This document shows positions 11,688-23,640 of a stretch of 64,000 bases of DNA, piece after piece. The notes beneath the pieces are model-generated. The model saw nothing but the letters and a program-made list of their open reading frames with translations, searched no databases and was not told the DNA's origin. Both the position numbers and the translations under genes were made by a program. Within the stretch, counting starts at the first letter, position 1. Each line of letters starts with the position of its first letter. This DNA is from Lathyrus oleraceus (Eukaryota; Streptophyta; Magnoliopsida; Fabales; Fabaceae). The DNA lies in assembly GCF_024323335.1 (NCBI RefSeq), contig NC_066583.1, positions 362,622,377-362,686,376 on the forward strand, written 5' to 3'.

Positions 11688-14600
11688 TTACCCGTTTACG
11701 GTAAACGGTTCTGTGGATTTGCCTTTAATTTCTATTGCTCCACTGGGGAAGATGTTAGTGATATGAAAAGGTCCTGACCATCTGGATCGTAGTTTTCCCG
11801 GGAATAACTTTAGTCTAGAGTTAAATAAAAGGACTGCGTCGCCTTGCTTGAAGATTTTCCTTGATATACGCTTGTCATGCCATTGTTTTGTTCTTTCTTT
11901 ATAGATTCTGGCATTTTCATAGGCGTCTCTTCTGAGTTCTTCTAATTCGTTTATGTCAAGGATTCTCTTTTCACCGGCGGCTTTATAGTTTAGATTCAGA
12001 TTTCTAATAGCCCAATAGGCTTTATGTTCTAATTCTACAGGGAGGTGACAGGATTTTCCATAAATGAGCTTAAATGGGGTCGTCCCTATGGGGGTTTTAT
12101 AAGCAGTTCGGTATGCCCACAAAGCTTCTGGTAATTTCAATGACCAATCTTTCCTTGAAGTGGCGACCGTTTTTTCTAGTATTTGCTTGATTTCTCTATT
12201 AGATACTTCCACTTGTCCACTGGTCTGAGGGTGGTAAGGTGTCGCTATCCTATGTCTCACTCCATATTTAAATAATAATTTTTCGAGTACCTTGGATATA
12301 AAGTGCAATCCACCATCACTGACTACTATTCTTGGGATGCCAAATCTCGGAAATATTATATTCTTAAAGAGTCTAGTTACTACTCGGGTGTCGTTTGTTG
12401 GGGAGGCTACAGCTTCGATCCATTTTGATACGTAGTCAACTGCCACGAGTATGTATTTGTTACCGAAAGAGGATGGAAAAGGTCCCATGAAGTCTATTCC
12501 CCACACGTCGAAGATCTCTACTTCCAAAATACCTTTTTGTGGCATCTCGTCACGTCTAGATATGTTTCCCGTGCGTTGACATCTGTCACATTCCTTAATA
12601 GCCGCATGTACGTCCTTCCATATAGTTGGCCAATAAAAGCCGGCTTGTAGGATTTTAGAGCAGGTCTTGGATGTACTTGTGTGTCCACCATAAGGAGCGG
12701 AGTGGCAGTGTTGGATTATATTTTCTACCTCTTCTTCGGGTATACATCGACGGAAAATACCATCGGGGCCTCTTTTAAAAAGTAAGGGATCATCCCAGTA
12801 ATAGTGTTTTATGTCGTAGAAGAATCGTTTCTTCTGCTGGTAAGATAAAGTAGGTGGAACTATTCCGGCAGCTAAATAATTGACTAGATCAGCGTACCAT
12901 GGTGTGGCAGATATAGCTAAGGTGGTTTCTACTTGCAGGTCGGAGTTGTTCTCTTCCAAAGTAGCTATAAGTTTGTCATACGAGAAATCATCATTAATTG
13001 ATGTTCTTTCCGATTCAAGGTTCTCAAGTCTAGAGAGGTGGTCTGCTACTACGTTTTCAGTTCCTTTCTTGTCCTTGATTTCTAAGTCGAATTCTTGTAG
13101 CAACAAGATCCATCTTAGGAGTCTAGGTTTAGCATCCTTTTTTGTTAAAAGGTACTTGATAGCAGCGTGATCAGTGTAAACTATTATTTTAGCTCCAACC
13201 AAGTAAGAACGAAATTTATCTAGCGCAAATACCACTGCTAGGAGTTCTTTCTCGGTAGTGGCGTAATTCATTTGCGCTTCATCCAGGGTTCTGCTTGCGT
13301 AATATATAACGTGAAGCTTTTTATCCTTTCGTTGTCCTAAAACAGCACCTACAGCATAATCGCTGGCATCGCACATTATTTCGAATGGTTCATTCCAGTC
13401 TGGTGTCTGCATTATGGGTGCGGAGATCAATGATTGCTTAAGCGTTTGAAATGCTTTTAAACAATTATCGTCGAATATGAATTCGGCATCTTTCATCAAC
13501 AGTCCGGTTAAAGGTTTAGTTATCTTAGAGAAGTCTTTGATGAATCGTCGGTAAAAACCGGCGTGTCCTAAAAAGCTTCGTACTTCTCTCACGGTTCTTG
13601 GGGGTTGAAGATTTTCGATTACCTCTATTTTGGCTTTGTCTACTTCAATTCCTCTGTTCGAGATGATGTGTCCTAAAACAATTCCTTCTTGTACCATAAA
13701 GTGGCACTTTTCCCAATTAAGTACTAAGTTTACTTTTACACATCGCTCAAGAACTCTTTCCAGGTTTTCAAGGCATTCTTCGAAACTTTGTCCGTATACA
13801 GAAAAGTCATCCATAAATACTTCCATGATGTTTTCGAGAAAGTCGGCGAAAATTGCCATCATGCATCTTTGAAAGGTTGCAGGGGCATTACACAGACCAA
13901 ACGGCATTCGTCTATAAGCGAAGGTACCAAAAGGGCACGTGAACGTTGTCTTTTCTTGGTCATCAGGGTGAATTGGTATTTGAAAGAAGCCTGAATAACC
14001 GTCTAGATAACAGAAATGTGAATGTTTTGCTAATCGTTCTAACATTTGGTCAATGAATGGTAAAGGGAAATGATCTTTTCGGGTTGCTTTGTTTAGTTTC
14101 CTATAATCAATGCACATTCTCCATCCTGATTCGATTCGTTTAGTTATAGTTTCCCCTTTTTCGTTTTCAATAACGGTTATGCCTCCTTTCTTTGGTACAA
14201 CGTGCACAGGACTAACCCATTTGCTATCAGATATAGGATATATAATACCTGCTTCCAATAACTTGGTTATTTCCTTCTTTACTACCTCACTCAGGATCGG
14301 ATTTAGTCTTCTCTGGTGTTCCCTAGAGGTTTTACAGTCTTCTTCTAACATGATGCGGTGCATACAAATAGAAGGACTTATTCCTTTAAGATCGGTGATG
14401 TGGTACCCTAGTGCGGTTGGATACTTCCTTAAGATATGTAGGAGTTTTTCTGTTTCGAGTCTTCCTAGGTCTGCATTAACTATCACAGGTCGTTCAAGTT
14501 CTAAGTCTAGGAATTCATATCTCAGATTTTTGGGAAGTGTTTTCAGGTCAGGGGTTGGTTTGTTAAGACATTGCGTAGGATCCGGTGTTATTGCCAAACA

Positions 14601-17006
14601 TTGGTTAGATCTGTCTTCTACAAGGCAATCAGATGATTTGTCTTCTTCTAACTCTGCTTCTTTTATGCATTCATCGATGATATCCATGAAGTAACATGTA
14701 TCTTCTATTGCAGGTGCTTTCAAGAATTGGGAAAGAATGAATTCAATTTTCTCTTCACCTACTTCGAAGGTGAGTCGTCCTCGTTTTACGTCTATGATTG
14801 CACCGGCAGTTGCTAAGAATGGTCTTCCCAGTATAATGGGTGTAATATCATCTTCTCTAATGTCCATAATTGTAAAATCAGTGGGAATGTAGAATTGACC
14901 TATGCGTACGGGAACGTTTTCAAGGATTCCTACAGGATATTTGATGGAACGATCTGCTAGTTGCACAGACATTTTGGTTGGTCTTAATTCTCCCATTTCC
15001 AGTTTCTTACATATGGATAGAGGCATAACGCTAATTCCGGCTCCTAAATCGCATAAGGCTTTGTCGATGACAAATTTTCCTATGTGACAGGGTATAGAGA
15101 AACTACCTGGATCCTTGAGTTTAGGGGGCATGTTTTGGATTATAGCGCTACATTCGGCAGGGAGTGTAACGGTTTCGCTATCCTCAAGTTTCCTCTTATT
15201 AGAAAGGATTTCTTTTAAGAATTTAGCATATGAGGGCATCTGCGTAATAGCTTCGGTGAACGGAATTGTAACGTTTAATTGTTTAAGGAGATCAACAAAT
15301 TTTCTAAATTGGCCCGCATCTTTGGTTTTAACAAGCCTTTGAGGGTAAGGTATAGGTGGTTTGTAAGGTGGTGGAGGTACATAAGGTTCCTTCTTTTCTA
15401 GGGTTTCCTTATTACTCTCTTCCTTTTCCTTAGGTTCACTTTCCTCAGTTGATTTCTTAGGGTTTTGGTTTTCTATCCTTGGATCAGACGGTCCTTCCAC
15501 TTCCGTTCCACTTCTTAATATAATTGCATGAGCGTGGCTTCTCGGGTTAGGTTGGGGCTGTCCAGGGAATGTACCAGTTGGGGCAGCAGTAGGTGCTTGT
15601 TGTTGGGCTACTTGTGATATTTGTGTTTCCAGCATTTTGTTATGGGTAGCCAAGGCATCTACTTTGCTTGCTAGTTGTTTAAGTTGTTCGCCAGTGTGTA
15701 CATTCTGGTTTAGGAAATCTTTATTGGTTTGTTGTTGGGAAGCTATAAAGTTTTCCATCATGATTTCCAAGTTGGATTTCCTAGGGGCGTTATTGTTAGG
15801 CATGGATGGGTTCGGTTTCTGATATCCCGGAGGTATAGCTGGGGCTTGGTTTGGAGACTGTCCAGGTGCGTACAAAGCGTTATTGCTCTTATATGAAAAG
15901 TTTGGATGGTTCTTCCAATTTGAGTTATAGGTGTTCGAATAGGGGCTTCCTTGAGCATAGTTTACTTGCTCTGCTTGGATTCCTGTCAAGAGTTGACAGT
16001 CCGTAGGAGTGTGGCCTTGGATTCCACAGACCTCGCAATTCTGAGTTATAGCAACCACGGCGGCTGGAGGTGATACGTTTAAACTTTCAATTTTCTGGAC
16101 CAAAGCATCCACTTTTGCGTTAACGTGATCAAGGTTACTTATCTCGTACATGCCAGTTTTCGTTTGAGGTTTTTCCACCGTTGTTCGTTCGGTTCCCCAC
16201 TGATAGTGGTTTTGGGCCATGCTCTCGATAAGCTGGTAAGCATCAGCATAAGGTTTGTTCATTAATGCATCACCTGCAGCGGCGTCTATTGTTAACCTTG
16301 TGTTGTATAAGAGACCATTATAAAATGTGTGAATTACTAACCAGTCTTCCAAACCGTGGTGTGGGCAAAGTCTCATCATGTCTTTATATCTTTCCCATGC
16401 TTCGAAAAGAGACTCGTTGTCTTTCTGTTTAAATCCGTTTATCTGGGCTCTTAACATAGCTGTTTTGCTTGGCGGAAAGTATCGGGCAAGAAAAACTTTC
16501 TTCAACTCGTTCCATGTGGTGACTGAGTTGGAAGGGAGAGATTGAAGCCATCTTCTAGCGCTATCTCTTAATGAGAAAGGAAAAAGACGAAGTCGAATTG
16601 CCTCTGAAGTGACACCATTAGCTTTAACAGTATCAGCGTATTGGACAAATACGGATAAATGAAGGTTTGGATCCTCGGTAGGATTTCCAGAGAATTGGTT
16701 CTGTTGCACCGTCTGCAACAGCGAAGGTTTAAGTTCGAAGTTGTTTGCTTCGATTGCGGGCGGAGCAATACTTGAATGCGGCTCATCTTGCGATGGAGCG
16801 GCGTAATCTCTAAGAGCACGAGCTGGTTCTGCCATCTCGGTTATCGAAGGAAAAAGGTTTTTGAAATCAGGAAGTTCTATAGGAGGGAGATTGTTCGCAG
16901 CACGATATTCCCGAATTCGTCGTAAGACTCGGAGATATAGTTCGATATCGTTGATTCGTAAATAGAGCGGTTCGCCTTGTGAGCGAGTGTGTGGCATACA
17001 AATCAA
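11688..17006 (-). CDS. Athila gag-pol polyprotein (about 1,770 aa)
   Basis: One open frame encodes all core functions in the order gag, protease, RT, RNase H, integrase, the gypsy order. The gag part (about residues 90-270) contains [10 protein letters not shown] and a [12 protein letters not shown] motif. A single CX2CX4HX4C zinc knuckle lies at 324-337. The protease active site reads DLGA (about residue 655) rather than DTGA, as usual in Athila. RT has [11 protein letters not shown] and the catalytic FMDD (about 1067). RNase H has [12 protein letters not shown] (about 1214), and integrase has a CDRCQRTG zinc end and DFMGPF and SDGG catalytic blocks. No chromodomain. MPHTRSQ, three codons inside, is the likelier start. 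Frame and motifs are intact, so the copy could be translation-competent. Confidence 0.95.
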   Translation of the reverse strand: MICMPHTRSQGEPLYLRINDIELYLRVLRRIREYRAANNLPPIELPDFKNLFPSITEMAEPARALRDYAAPSQDEPHSSIAPPAIEANNFELKPSLLQTVQQNQFSGNPTEDPNLHLSVFVQYADTVKANGVTSEAIRLRLFPFSLRDSARRWLQSLPSNSVTTWNELKKVFLARYFPPSKTAMLRAQINGFKQKDNESLFEAWERYKDMMRLCPHHGLEDWLVIHTFYNGLLYNTRLTIDAAAGDALMNKPYADAYQLIESMAQNHYQWGTERTTVEKPQTKTGMYEISNLDHVNAKVDALVQKIESLNVSPPAAVVAITQNCEVCGIQGHTPTDCQLLTGIQAEQVNYAQGSPYSNTYNSNWKNHPNFSYKSNNALYAPGQSPNQAPAIPPGYQKPNPSMPNNNAPRKSNLEIMMENFIASQQQTNKDFLNQNVHTGEQLKQLASKVDALATHNKMLETQISQVAQQQAPTAAPTGTFPGQPQPNPRSHAHAIILRSGTEVEGPSDPRIENQNPKKSTEESEPKEKEESNKETLEKKEPYVPPPPYKPPIPYPQRLVKTKDAGQFRKFVDLLKQLNVTIPFTEAITQMPSYAKFLKEILSNKRKLEDSETVTLPAECSAIIQNMPPKLKDPGSFSIPCHIGKFVIDKALCDLGAGISVMPLSICKKLEMGELRPTKMSVQLADRSIKYPVGILENVPVRIGQFYIPTDFTIMDIREDDITPIILGRPFLATAGAIIDVKRGRLTFEVGEEKIEFILSQFLKAPAIEDTCYFMDIIDECIKEAELEEDKSSDCLVEDRSNQCLAITPDPTQCLNKPTPDLKTLPKNLRYEFLDLELERPVIVNADLGRLETEKLLHILRKYPTALGYHITDLKGISPSICMHRIMLEEDCKTSREHQRRLNPILSEVVKKEITKLLEAGIIYPISDSKWVSPVHVVPKKGGITVIENEKGETITKRIESGWRMCIDYRKLNKATRKDHFPLPFIDQMLERLAKHSHFCYLDGYSGFFQIPIHPDDQEKTTFTCPFGTFAYRRMPFGLCNAPATFQRCMMAIFADFLENIMEVFMDDFSVYGQSFEECLENLERVLERCVKVNLVLNWEKCHFMVQEGIVLGHIISNRGIEVDKAKIEVIENLQPPRTVREVRSFLGHAGFYRRFIKDFSKITKPLTGLLMKDAEFIFDDNCLKAFQTLKQSLISAPIMQTPDWNEPFEIMCDASDYAVGAVLGQRKDKKLHVIYYASRTLDEAQMNYATTEKELLAVVFALDKFRSYLVGAKIIVYTDHAAIKYLLTKKDAKPRLLRWILLLQEFDLEIKDKKGTENVVADHLSRLENLESERTSINDDFSYDKLIATLEENNSDLQVETTLAISATPWYADLVNYLAAGIVPPTLSYQQKKRFFYDIKHYYWDDPLLFKRGPDGIFRRCIPEEEVENIIQHCHSAPYGGHTSTSKTCSKILQAGFYWPTIWKDVHAAIKECDRCQRTGNISRRDEMPQKGILEVEIFDVWGIDFMGPFPSSFGNKYILVAVDYVSKWIEAVASPTNDTRVVTRLFKNIIFPRFGIPRIVVSDGGLHFISKVLEKLLFKYGVRHRIATPYHPQTSGQVEVSNREIKQILEKTVATSRKDWSLKLPEALWAYRTAYKTPIGTTPFKLIYGKSCHLPVELEHKAYWAIRNLNLNYKAAGEKRILDINELEELRRDAYENARIYKERTKQWHDKRISRKIFKQGDAVLLFNSRLKLFPGKLRSRWSGPFHITNIFPSGAIEIKGKSTEPFTVNG

Positions 17007-17084
17007 CGAAAGAAAGAATAGAAGAAAAAGAAACCTTAGTCTCTACAGCGTAACGGAAGAGTTACGATATCGATTAAATAAAAG

Positions 17085-17102
17085 TCCCCGGCAACGGCGC
17101 CA
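17085..17102 (-). other. Athila primer binding site (tRNA-Asp type)
   Basis: The plus strand reads TCCCCGGCAACGGCGCCA, the 3' end of plant tRNA-Asp including CCA. The minus strand therefore carries the complementary PBS, six bases after the 5' LTR. Confidence 0.9.
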
Positions 17103-18378
17103 AAAACTTGATCGCGACTTTATGAGTCGAATTTGGGGTACAAACTGCAAGTGCACAGTTCTATCGCGTAGTTTTAAAAGATATCGATCCCACAGGGACT
17201 TATGAATCGATATACCGTTATCTAAGGTTACTACGTAAAGCTAAGGTGAATAATGGTTGATTGTTTGGGGGCGAAGCTAAAAACTAAACTAAGATCTAGA
17301 TTAAATATTAATAAATCGGATATCGGTATGTAGTTCGTCGTAATTAGGGAATCAATTCTTTGTCGGTTTCTTGGTTTTAAAATAAATCGTTTCAGTTAAC
17401 TTTATTGATTAAAGGTTTTATCTCAAACTCTCGCTCTGTTGAATAAACCATGACTTTATGTTAATGTAGCTGTCACTTATAATTAAGTCAAAAACCACTT
17501 TTTGAAAGCAATAAAGTTGCAGAAACTCTTTTTAAGAAAACACTGACCGTTTTAAACACCCTTATCTCAAACTCTCGCTCTGTTGACTTAGGTTATACAA
17601 TTAAACCCGAATGCTTAACTCTCGTCACATTCAATCTTTAAGAATACTTTTTGGAAAAGGTCAGAATTTAATTAACTCTAAAACTTGCTCTCGCCCTGAT
17701 CTAGAATTAATGCCTAATTTACACTGTCCAGTTAAAACCTCAAACTCTCGCTCTATTGATTTTAACTTCTTTATGTCTTTTACTTTTGTAAAAAATTCTT
17801 GTTATTAAACCTGTAAATTGAGACCGTAAAAAGATTGATTTTAATTTTAAGTTTGATTAGACCGACTTAGTCTTGATCCCTTATTTCGCTTACTTTACAT
17901 ACCGATATCTAGGCGAATTAGCCAGACATGCTAAACAAACAAAAATACATATCATGCATAAACAGACTCATCCCAGGCAGATAATATAAATAAGTAATAA
18001 AACAAAGCATTAAATAATAATTAAAGAACCTGAATGCGTTAAACAATAGTCTTGAACACTCTACCACAAGCCAGTAGGATTTGTTCTTGGATTCTTCAAT
18101 TAAACAACAAATTAAAACGAAGGAAATAAAAACTAGATTCTAACGTAAGGTTAGATCCGGTAAAAGTTGCACAATAGTTTCCGGTGTAGAAACTATTGTG
18201 CGAACAGAATTAATTAAATGCTAGAAAAGAAAATAGAATTGCAAAAAGGTAAAACAATAAAAATTCTGCAAAGTAATACTATAAAAATATAAGCCTAAAC
18301 TGCTGGAAGAAGAAAAAAATGCGAAAACGGCAAAAGGCGTGGAAAATCTCCGAACCGAGAGCTTTCCCAATTAGCTGC

Positions 18379-18386
18379 TATTTATA
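18379..18386 (-). promoter_or_regulatory. TATA box of the Athila 5' LTR
   Basis: TATAAATA on the minus strand (context AGTATAAATAGC), the only good TATA box I saw downstream of the palindrome array. Transcription would start near 18350. Confidence 0.65.
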
Positions 18387-18513
18387 CTGCTACTTGTGTA
18401 ACTGCTTTCCAAGGGTTTCCGTATACGCGGTCTTTTCGTTCCGAGGGTCAAGCGTGGAAATAGCTTTCAACGTGGTCAGTTGCGTTCCTAGTGCCAAAAA
18501 TATAGGGGAAAGG

Positions 18514-18579
18514 TGTGACGTCCGTCACACCATGTGTGACGCTCGTCACAGGAGTGTGCTTAGTGTGACGCCCGTCACA
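18514..18579. promoter_or_regulatory. Array of three TGTGACG..CGTCACA palindromes
   Basis: Perfect 16-mers at 18514, 18535 and 18564 (spacing 21 and 29 bp). The other LTR has four; the 21-bp difference is exactly one unit. Confidence 0.8.
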
Positions 18580-19239
18580 GGCACAACGTGCGCTTTCTTT
18601 GGGCTGGGCTTGGTCTTTGTTATTTGTTTCCTTTTTATTCCTTCTTACACCTCCTTTTCTTCCCTTTTTCACTTTTGCTTCAAAATGGATACCTGACATA
18701 AATAGAAAGGAAATACCGCATAATATCTGATAAAATGAGATAAATTAAAGTAAATGATAATATAATCTAATTGAATTAAGTCCTAAAATGTGATATAATT
18801 TCATGTTATCAAGTAACTAAGGAACACCGTAAGGTACGGTGCACTTAAGTGGAATACGAAATATGGTAAGATACCACACGCTTAAGTGATTTTGGGCATA
18901 TTATAAGATATGGGCCAAAATACACTTAAGTGGGCTTTTTAGCTTGAAGCTCACACAAGTGGTTCTATAAATAGAACCCTTGGGTAGAAGCATTGTCACT
19001 CTAATTGGAATTTCGTTTCTCTCTCTCTCACTCAAAGCCTTCATTCATAGTAGCTAGCACTGAGATTGAAGGAGGAACCCGTTCGTGTGGACTGAGTAGA
19101 GACGTTGTCATCGTTCAACGTTCGTGATCGCCACAAGAGGTAACGATTCTATCACTGATCATGCTCATTCGTAAGGATCACTAAATGGAAAAAATTTTAA
19201 ATTCCGCTGCGCCTTGGATGGCAATTCTCCTTCAACATC

Positions 19240-20887
19240 TTTTATACGAAATCTGGGTCCTGTTCGAGGAGGGGATAAGCATCACAAAATGCATCATCCC
19301 TAGATCTTCCACACAGACGAAGCATATAGAGAATCCCAAAGAGATTTGAGTCCAACCAAATCGGGAAATCCCAACCCTGAAAAGAAGACTTAGAAGCACA
19401 CAGCAGAGTCCAAATGCATCCCCTAGCCAAGAGTATGTCCCTCTAGACACAGCCGAGCACAAACCATCCAGATACCCTATCCAAAGGAAGCGCCCAATAT
19501 ACACTTACGCTTGGCCGCAAGATTGAATTAATGTATTTGTAAATTAATTATATAATAGTGAAAAATAAAAGTATAAATATATATGTTTTATTACACTCTT
19601 GTTGTTCTATTTTCTGCCTTGTCCCTTTTTTAGGACACCAAAATGAAGATGCATGTTGCAATAAACCTAGGAACAACCAATACAGTTCATGTTTGTCCTT
19701 GGAATCTGGGGGTTTTGTCGGATACACTTTGCACATTCAGCTACAACAATTAAAACTCCCAAACACTTTGCATGCCCGAAGTCAGGGGTGTTGGTGGATA
19801 CACTTCGAGCACCCTAGTACAACAATGAATTCCCCACAGTGCCTTGTGCGCCTTCAAAAGTCAGGGGTAATATCAGATATGCTTCGAGCGTCTGGTACAA
19901 CAATCAATTTCCTACAACTCCTCATGCGTCTTCTCAATTCAGGGGAGCTGTCGGAGACGCATTGTACGTCCGACTACAACAACCAATTCCCATATGGATG
20001 TTGTTGGAGACACTTTTCACATCTGAATTATAACATTCAAATTCCCATTGTCAAAGAAATACACGCTTCCATGCATAGTTGGCACACCCCCCATTTGGAT
20101 CTAGCCAATTATAGGGAGAGCATGGTGAAGCCTGGAGACGTCTACCTCGATTCGAGCTATAGCCTCAGGGACAAGGACAAAGATCCTCTACCTTTGGTCA
20201 GGTAAGATCCTCGGTGACACGGAGCGCGGTTCAAAGCATGATCGCATCTAGTCGGCTTCATGCCCTTCGTCTATAAGTATAGTTCGAACACCACCACGAC
20301 TAAACAAACTTATCCTTATCCATATGAACATGATTAAGGAATAGCTATGTCTAGATGATTCGGCACGAACTACTTACAAGTACCGTTGGGAGGGTAAATT
20401 CCCGGAGCCGAACTCATTTTCCACCATTTATAGTCTGGAATACAGACACTCCAAACCGCAATAACGCTTCCTTTGTCCAAGCAAATTCCGAGCACAACCA
20501 CACACTATTACCTCGATGTTAAATCGACATGTCACATGCATCTCAATGCAGTTCTCCTATGAGTGAAACAACCTTACACATCTTTGCGAAAATTTAAGGT
20601 CATTTGCACTTTAAGCAACTTTTATTTATTGCTCTTTGCATCAAATAGTAACACAAATTGCATGATTATAAAAGCTATCCTTAGCTATCGACTGATCCAA
20701 AATTCTCATATATCCCAGCTTGACAATTACAAAGGTTGAGAAAGGAACAATATCATACCGAAAAGCATAAACATGCGAAGGTAAAAAATTGAAATGCATA
20801 TATAAAAATATTGTTTACAAGTCTAGGCACAAAAGTCCGACCAAACATTAAAGGAGAAAATAAAAAGAGGAAATAACAAAATGGCAC
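19240..20887 (+). other. Tat-like internal region after the copia solo LTR
   Basis: It resumes the sequence left at 4229 without loss. Open frames on either strand (19232-19504 -, 19558-20205 +) show no recognised domain; the plus frame runs through the degenerate tandem repeat at 19702-20048. The 20200-20880 part is noncoding with no feature I can name. By position it is the 3' untranslated region before the antisense ORF. Confidence 0.45.
19702..20048 (+). repeat. Degenerate tandem repeat, unit about 78 bp
   Basis: Four to five units share the order TCAGGGG.., a TCGGATACACTTCG-like block, an ACTACAACAATCAATTCCC-like block and a CTTCATGCGCC-like block. Clear unit starts are near 19782, 19861 and 19939. 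Tandem arrays in the 3' UTR of Tat/Ogre-type elements are a known source of plant satellites. Confidence 0.7.
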
Positions 20888-23137
20888 TCAATCATCGGCA
20901 CCTGACTCCTTCTCAGACGGCTCACCTAAAGGGTTTAGCTGGTCAGCAGTAATAGCAAAGCTGAGACAAAATGTCAAAGCCTATTCCAACATTTCATCTT
21001 AGACCATACCCAAAACTTCTACTACCCGCTCAAGAGACTGTCGAGACTTTTACCGAGCAACGACCACCTCTTTTTCGATACTCCTCAAAGTATTGGTCTG
21101 GTCCTCATTCTTTTGTCAAAGAGCTTTTTGATCTGCTTTGAACGCCTAACATGCTTCCTCCACATTCATAAAGACCTTCTTGATGCTTTTCTTTCCGTCA
21201 TCGAGAGAAGCCTTCAGCTCCTCTATCCAAGCAGCCAAAATGGATGGTCGGCCATATAGATCTACCTCTTCTTGTAAAGATCTAAGAGCATCGACATTAG
21301 CCTAAAACTCAACCGACTCCTTCTCAGCATTAAAGTTTTGATGTTCAAGGGTTTTACACCTCTCCTTCATCTCATCTCGTTCCTTTAAAATCTCATCAAA
21401 AGCCCACAACATCATCTTGGCCTGCAACTACAACAGAAATAAGGGGCCCGACCCTAAACAAAGTACAAGAATAATCTACAAAAAGGCCCCGCCTGTCAAT
21501 CGTAGATAGGCCCTAGATAAAATCCAGGTCCTAGGCGTCCATGATATCAACAAACAACTCTAGGGTGCTAGGTACTCGGGAAGGATGAATAGAAGAAATT
21601 CAGAAAAAATAAGTCAGAGCATCTCGTTCACCGTCTTCCACTAAACTATCTTGTTTAGGATAACCTTTTCCAATAGGAGTGGACACACTGTTATTTCGAA
21701 CCCTTTTGGCGGGGGAAGGAAAAAGTGAAGCTCCCTGATTAGATAAATACATTACATCACTGACCCAATTTAGGGTTTGGAACCGTGGTCGTCTCCAAAG
21801 CAGTCACAACAGCAGAAACCCGAACATCCAGAACAGAAACAAAAGGAACAATAGGTGCCACTGACGTCGAGATAAACAACCCAACAGTTAGACGTTGGTT
21901 ATTTGCGAGCTCTAAATCTTTCTGCAATTGACTCAATTGATTCATGTTATATGCAAAAACACAAATTACTTGGTTAAAAAAAGTCACTTGGATCCCCATC
22001 ATCACCAAAAAGCTTTTGTCTCTCTGAATGTTCATAAGAACTAAGGATATCATGAGTATTTATACTCCTCTTCTTCTGCTGAGAGGAAAACACTTAACCG
22101 AAACCAAGACCTTATTCATATCTGAGCCCTTGGTACTAGGCATGCAAACTTTCCTTCATTTGTACTTCCTTATAAGACAAAGAGGATGACCCAAAATGAT
22201 AAAAAGTGATTGGTCGGTAGAAATGAGGCATTGACCAATATTTCCGAAAACCGCTTCTACAAGAGTGGAAATTTCCCATTGGATTCGAAGACGGGCAGTA
22301 TACCATATATGCCTCAGGAGTTACGGGTCTCACCAATATGAAGCTCTCTATAAAATTGCCTCATTCAGAAGCAAAAGGGCTGATCCAAGGTACTTGGGGA
22401 CAGAGAAAGATCAATCCTTGATCCCGAGTATCATCCATCAAACTATAAGCCATAAATAAAAGTTCATAGAAAAGCCCCAACAAAGGCTTCCAAGACTTAT
22501 ACCCAACATAAAGCTAGAACATCAATATGAAAGCTCAAGATCTAGGATGAAGTTGTGAGGGGGAAACTTTTAGATGGTTCATTGTAACACCCTTCTAAAC
22601 CCCACATATAATTATCGCATAATTCAATTAAAATCACAACCCCAAGGGTGTCACACACATAAAAAACAAATCTTGCTCCATAACACAGATTACATAAATT
22701 CACATTAAACCTGTCATCGCATGCTCATTTCCATTTTAAAGTATCATCGCAGCAAAATAATGATCATACTAAATAAAACATAATAATTTCAACTTAAAAA
22801 AATGCAACAAAAAGAGTTCTCTAAATCAGCTCAACAACCCCATATTTTATAATACTTTAACATAAACATGACCTAAGAAGCTAACCAAGTGTTCCCAACC
22901 CTATGTTACATAATCAGAGCAAGACACTTCTAATTAAACGATAAGCTAAGAAGTAACTACGGGAGCTAGCTTCCACTTACTTCTGCAAGATCTACTCTTG
23001 AGTATCTGCATAATGCTCATGCAAACGTAACATTCAAATAGAAGGGGTGATAATTAATTTCAATAATAAACAGTATAGAATGAAGAATATAATACAACAT
23101 CTACATAATCATGCACAACAACATATCACATTCTCAC

Positions 23138-23290
23138 ACCCAATTCATCATCAACATCATACATGATAACATCTCAATTATCATTAACATCATACATAAC
23201 CACATCTCAATTATCATTAACATCATATACAACACCGTCTTAATTATCATTAACATCATATGTAACAACATCTCATCCAACAACACATCA
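23138..23290. repeat. 33-bp tandem repeat in the solo LTR
   Basis: The unit contains ATCTCAATTATCATTAACAT. Successive copies begin at 23171, 23204, 23237 and 23270, with exact 33-bp spacing and a few substitutions. Confidence 0.85.
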
Positions 23291-23432
23291 ACAACAATCA
23301 ATACAAATACAACACTTATGTAATGTACTCAACACCGACTCGACATGCTTGTGGTACCAAATATGAACACTCAGGTTCATTTCTCTCTCTGATCCCCACC
23401 ATAGGATCAAATTTCCTCTTGGAACAGGATCT

Positions 23433-23640
23433 CACCAAATCATTACCATCGCCATAGGTAACACTTCACTAATTCCCCATAATAGGAATTAGCTACTCAC
23501 ATCCGATCCATCATCATAGGACTGAAGCTCACCAAAATTCGTTACCGTCACCATAGATAACGCTTCATTAATCCCCCATAATATGAATTAGTTACTTATG
23601 CCTGATCCATCATCATAGTATCGAGGCTCACCAAAACTAG
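23433..23640. repeat. About 98-bp tandem duplication with stem-loop
   Basis: Units start with CACCAAA at 23433, 23530 and 23629 (the last partial). Each full unit holds an inverted CTAATTCC..GGAATTAG-type stem. The Tekay LTR at 56931-57110 has a corresponding duplicated module in reverse orientation. Confidence 0.7.

Larger units (their letters stand above)
17109..18811 (-). repeat. 5' LTR of the Athila element (1,703 bp)
   Basis: Boundaries TGAT...ATCA, with AGTAA duplications outside the element. On the minus strand the order is palindrome array (18579-18514), then TATAAATA (18386-18379), then the transcribed leader. Confidence 0.95.

Noticed and set aside
12880..16567. Plus-strand ORFs opposite Athila gag-pol, up to 194 residues
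   Set aside because: The real frame is on the minus strand with full gypsy motifs; these are shadows.
23111..23323. 70-residue ORF rich in N, I, H and S
   Set aside because: Produced by the 33-bp tandem repeat.
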